DNA from: Levilinea sp.
GTDB taxonomy: Bacteria; Chloroflexota; Anaerolineae; Anaerolineales; Anaerolineaceae
Assembly (NCBI GenBank): GCA_029975215.1
Contig: JARKPO010000082.1
Coordinates: forward strand, 1 to 64,000
DNA length: 64,000 nt
Reading direction: 5' to 3'
A model generated the notes under the pieces. The model saw only the letters and a program-made list of their open reading frames with translations. It was not told where the DNA came from and did not search any database. This document shows positions 59,574 through 64,000 of the stretch, piece by piece (the stretch's first letter is position 1; every line of letters begins with the position of its first letter). A program made the translations under genes and the position numbers.

Positions 59574-59613
59574 AAAGCGGCGCGCCGGTCTATGCCAGCG
59601 CGCCGCTTTTTTT
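59574..59613. terminator. Bidirectional terminator between convergent genes
   Basis: AAAGCGGCGCGC and GCGCGCCGCTTTTTTT with a 12-base loop. It ends the M50 protease transcript and the convergent lyase transcript. Confidence 0.88.
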
Positions 59614-59638
59614 CGCCCATCCTTCGCCGAAAATCCAA

Positions 59639-60748
59639 CTAATGGTTCAGCGTTTCCACCCAGCGTCCGTCCAGGGTGCGGTAGCGCCGCATCACCTGCA
59701 CCGTCAGGCAAGAGTGAGCCGGAAGGATGCACACCACATCCCCCACCTTCAGTCGGGCCAAATCCTCAGCAGCCATGCGCACAATCCCGTGCTCCTGCGA
59801 AAGCCCGCGCACATACGCCCCCGCCAGCGGCGCGCCCCAACGCTCGCCTTCCGGCAGGCACACCAGGCCAAAAGCGCGCGCTTCGCCATATTGGAAGGTA
59901 TCCTTCGACAAGTGAATGGCCCCGCCGTAAATCACGGCCTCACTGCGCTGCGGGTGCAGCGCCACCACCGGGCAAGCCACCGCCGCCGCCACGTCCTCTA
60001 CACGGCAGGATTCAATCTGCGCCAGCTGCATGGCGTCGTAGAGCACAAAATTCCCCGGGCGAATCTCATCCACCGCCCCCAGATCCTCCACCAGACTGAC
60101 CGAAGGTGTATCTCCCACCGAAATTTCCAAATTGCCCAGCCCCACCCCCGCCAACGCCTGGCGCACGCTGAGGATGCGTGCCACGCTCTCGTCATACACC
60201 CGCCGCACGGCCGTCCCACCCCGTTCGGCGTAGGTGTGTCCGGCGTGGGTCAGCAAACCGCGCAGCCGCAAATGGCGGCTGGCCTGCGCCGCCCTCGCCA
60301 CAGCCGCGGCCTGCTCCACCTGGGTCCAATCCACCCCCGTGCGGTGTCCGCCCACATCCACCTTGATCCACAGGTCTGCACTGTGCCGCAAACCCTTTCT
60401 CAAGGCTTCAACCGTATCCACCGATTCCACCAGCAGCCCCAAAGACACCCGTTCTGCCAGGGCGTCCATCTGCGCCGTCTGGCGCACATTGGCCGGAAAG
60501 GCGATGGTGATATCTTTCCAGCCCGCTGCGGCAAAATACTCTGCCATCTCCACCGATGAGGCGGTGATGGCAGTCACCCCTTCAGGCCGGAACCATTCGC
60601 CCATCTCAGCCGATTGGTGGGTCTTAAAATGCGGTCGAAAGCGCAAGCCCAGCCGTTTGGCCTTTTCCGCCGCTCGCGCAATATTGGCCCGCGCCGCAGC
60701 CTCATCCAAAAGCAGCGTGGGCTGCACAATCTCATCAAAAAGGGTCAT
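59639..60748 (-). CDS. D-serine/D-threonine lyase family enzyme (DSD1/DTA type)
   Basis: 369 residues from ATG 60748 with an AGGAG site; the ORF extends to 60826. The PLP barrel is of the alanine-racemase type III fold: [17 protein letters not shown] with the PLP lysine, then [21 protein letters not shown], and the C-terminal metal pair His/Cys in PAHSCLTVQ. These are the marks of metal-dependent D-serine dehydratase and D-threonine aldolase. It breaks down a D-3-hydroxy amino acid, perhaps from peptidoglycan turnover. The exact substrate is not readable. Confidence 0.92.
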   Translation of the reverse strand: MTLFDEIVQPTLLLDEAAARANIARAAEKAKRLGLRFRPHFKTHQSAEMGEWFRPEGVTAITASSVEMAEYFAAAGWKDITIAFPANVRQTAQMDALAERVSLGLLVESVDTVEALRKGLRHSADLWIKVDVGGHRTGVDWTQVEQAAAVARAAQASRHLRLRGLLTHAGHTYAERGGTAVRRVYDESVARILSVRQALAGVGLGNLEISVGDTPSVSLVEDLGAVDEIRPGNFVLYDAMQLAQIESCRVEDVAAAVACPVVALHPQRSEAVIYGGAIHLSKDTFQYGEARAFGLVCLPEGERWGAPLAGAYVRGLSQEHGIVRMAAEDLARLKVGDVVCILPAHSCLTVQVMRRYRTLDGRWVETLNH

Positions 60749-60883
60749 GGGGGTGCTCCTGTGGAGGTTTTCAATCGCTTTGCAGATTTGGGAAGGGTTG
60801 GATCTTTGTCTTGCGAATATCTTCAACCTATACTATCATATTCTTATGGAGGGAACCATTCAATCACGGCAAAAACCATACAG

Positions 60884-64000
<3,117 letters not shown>

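Overview
The window is about 64 kb of high-GC, gene-dense bacterial chromosome. It carries about 47 protein genes that I can support, one tRNA, and no phage, IS element, rRNA or CRISPR array. The gene content suggests an anaerobic or facultative Chloroflexota lineage of the Anaerolineae type; this is an inference from content, not a phylogeny. Pointers are many lipoproteins with Pro/Thr/Ala-rich linkers, a group 4 [NiFe]-hydrogenase operon, peptide and amino-acid scavenging genes, a T-box leader on valS, and no outer-membrane biogenesis genes.

Layout. 0.1-4.3 kb: a peptide-type ABC importer with a substrate-binding lipoprotein and two permeases but no ATPase. The binding protein is circularly permuted. 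4.5-10.5 kb: a 1995-residue alpha-2-macroglobulin-like lipoprotein without the thioester. 10.6-13.7 kb: a GntR/FCD regulator with a MOCOS-type class V aminotransferase, facing a PhaR-like regulator and a phasin-like protein. 13.9-22.4 kb: an 11-gene energy-converting [NiFe]-hydrogenase operon ending with its maturation protease. 22.5-28.2 kb: a beta-hydroxyacid dehydrogenase, an M1 peptidase, a papain-like protease, a protein with a phosphorylase-like C-terminus, and a zinc-ribbon membrane protein. 28.2-31.2 kb: valS with its promoter and T-box leader. 31.2-35.4 kb: lipoproteins, a Nudix hydrolase and short repeats. 35.4-42.2 kb: MTAP-like phosphorylase, M16 protease, alanine racemase, a duplicated membrane protein, a MoaD-like protein and MgtC.

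41.6-52.5 kb (minus strand) is a tight run: substrate-binding protein, DppB, C, D and F, an S9 peptidase, a pyrophosphatase/creatininase fusion, a C45 N-terminal-nucleophile hydrolase, then mgtC. It reads as an import-and-degrade pathway for a peptide or amide. 52.8-54.3 kb holds tatC-tatA-tatB. 54.5-58.2 kb holds a lipoprotein and the csoR-copZ-copA copper operon with a clear promoter and CsoR operator. At 58.2 kb, divergent from csoR, lies selC (tRNA-Sec), followed at once by an M50 site-2 protease. The window ends with a D-amino-acid lyase-type enzyme and the first 1039 codons of a multi-sensor histidine kinase.

The strongest novelty candidates are the circularly permuted binding protein, the pyrophosphatase/degenerate-creatininase/creatininase fusion in its peptide-uptake operon, and selC with a promoter that places the start site at the first base of the tRNA.
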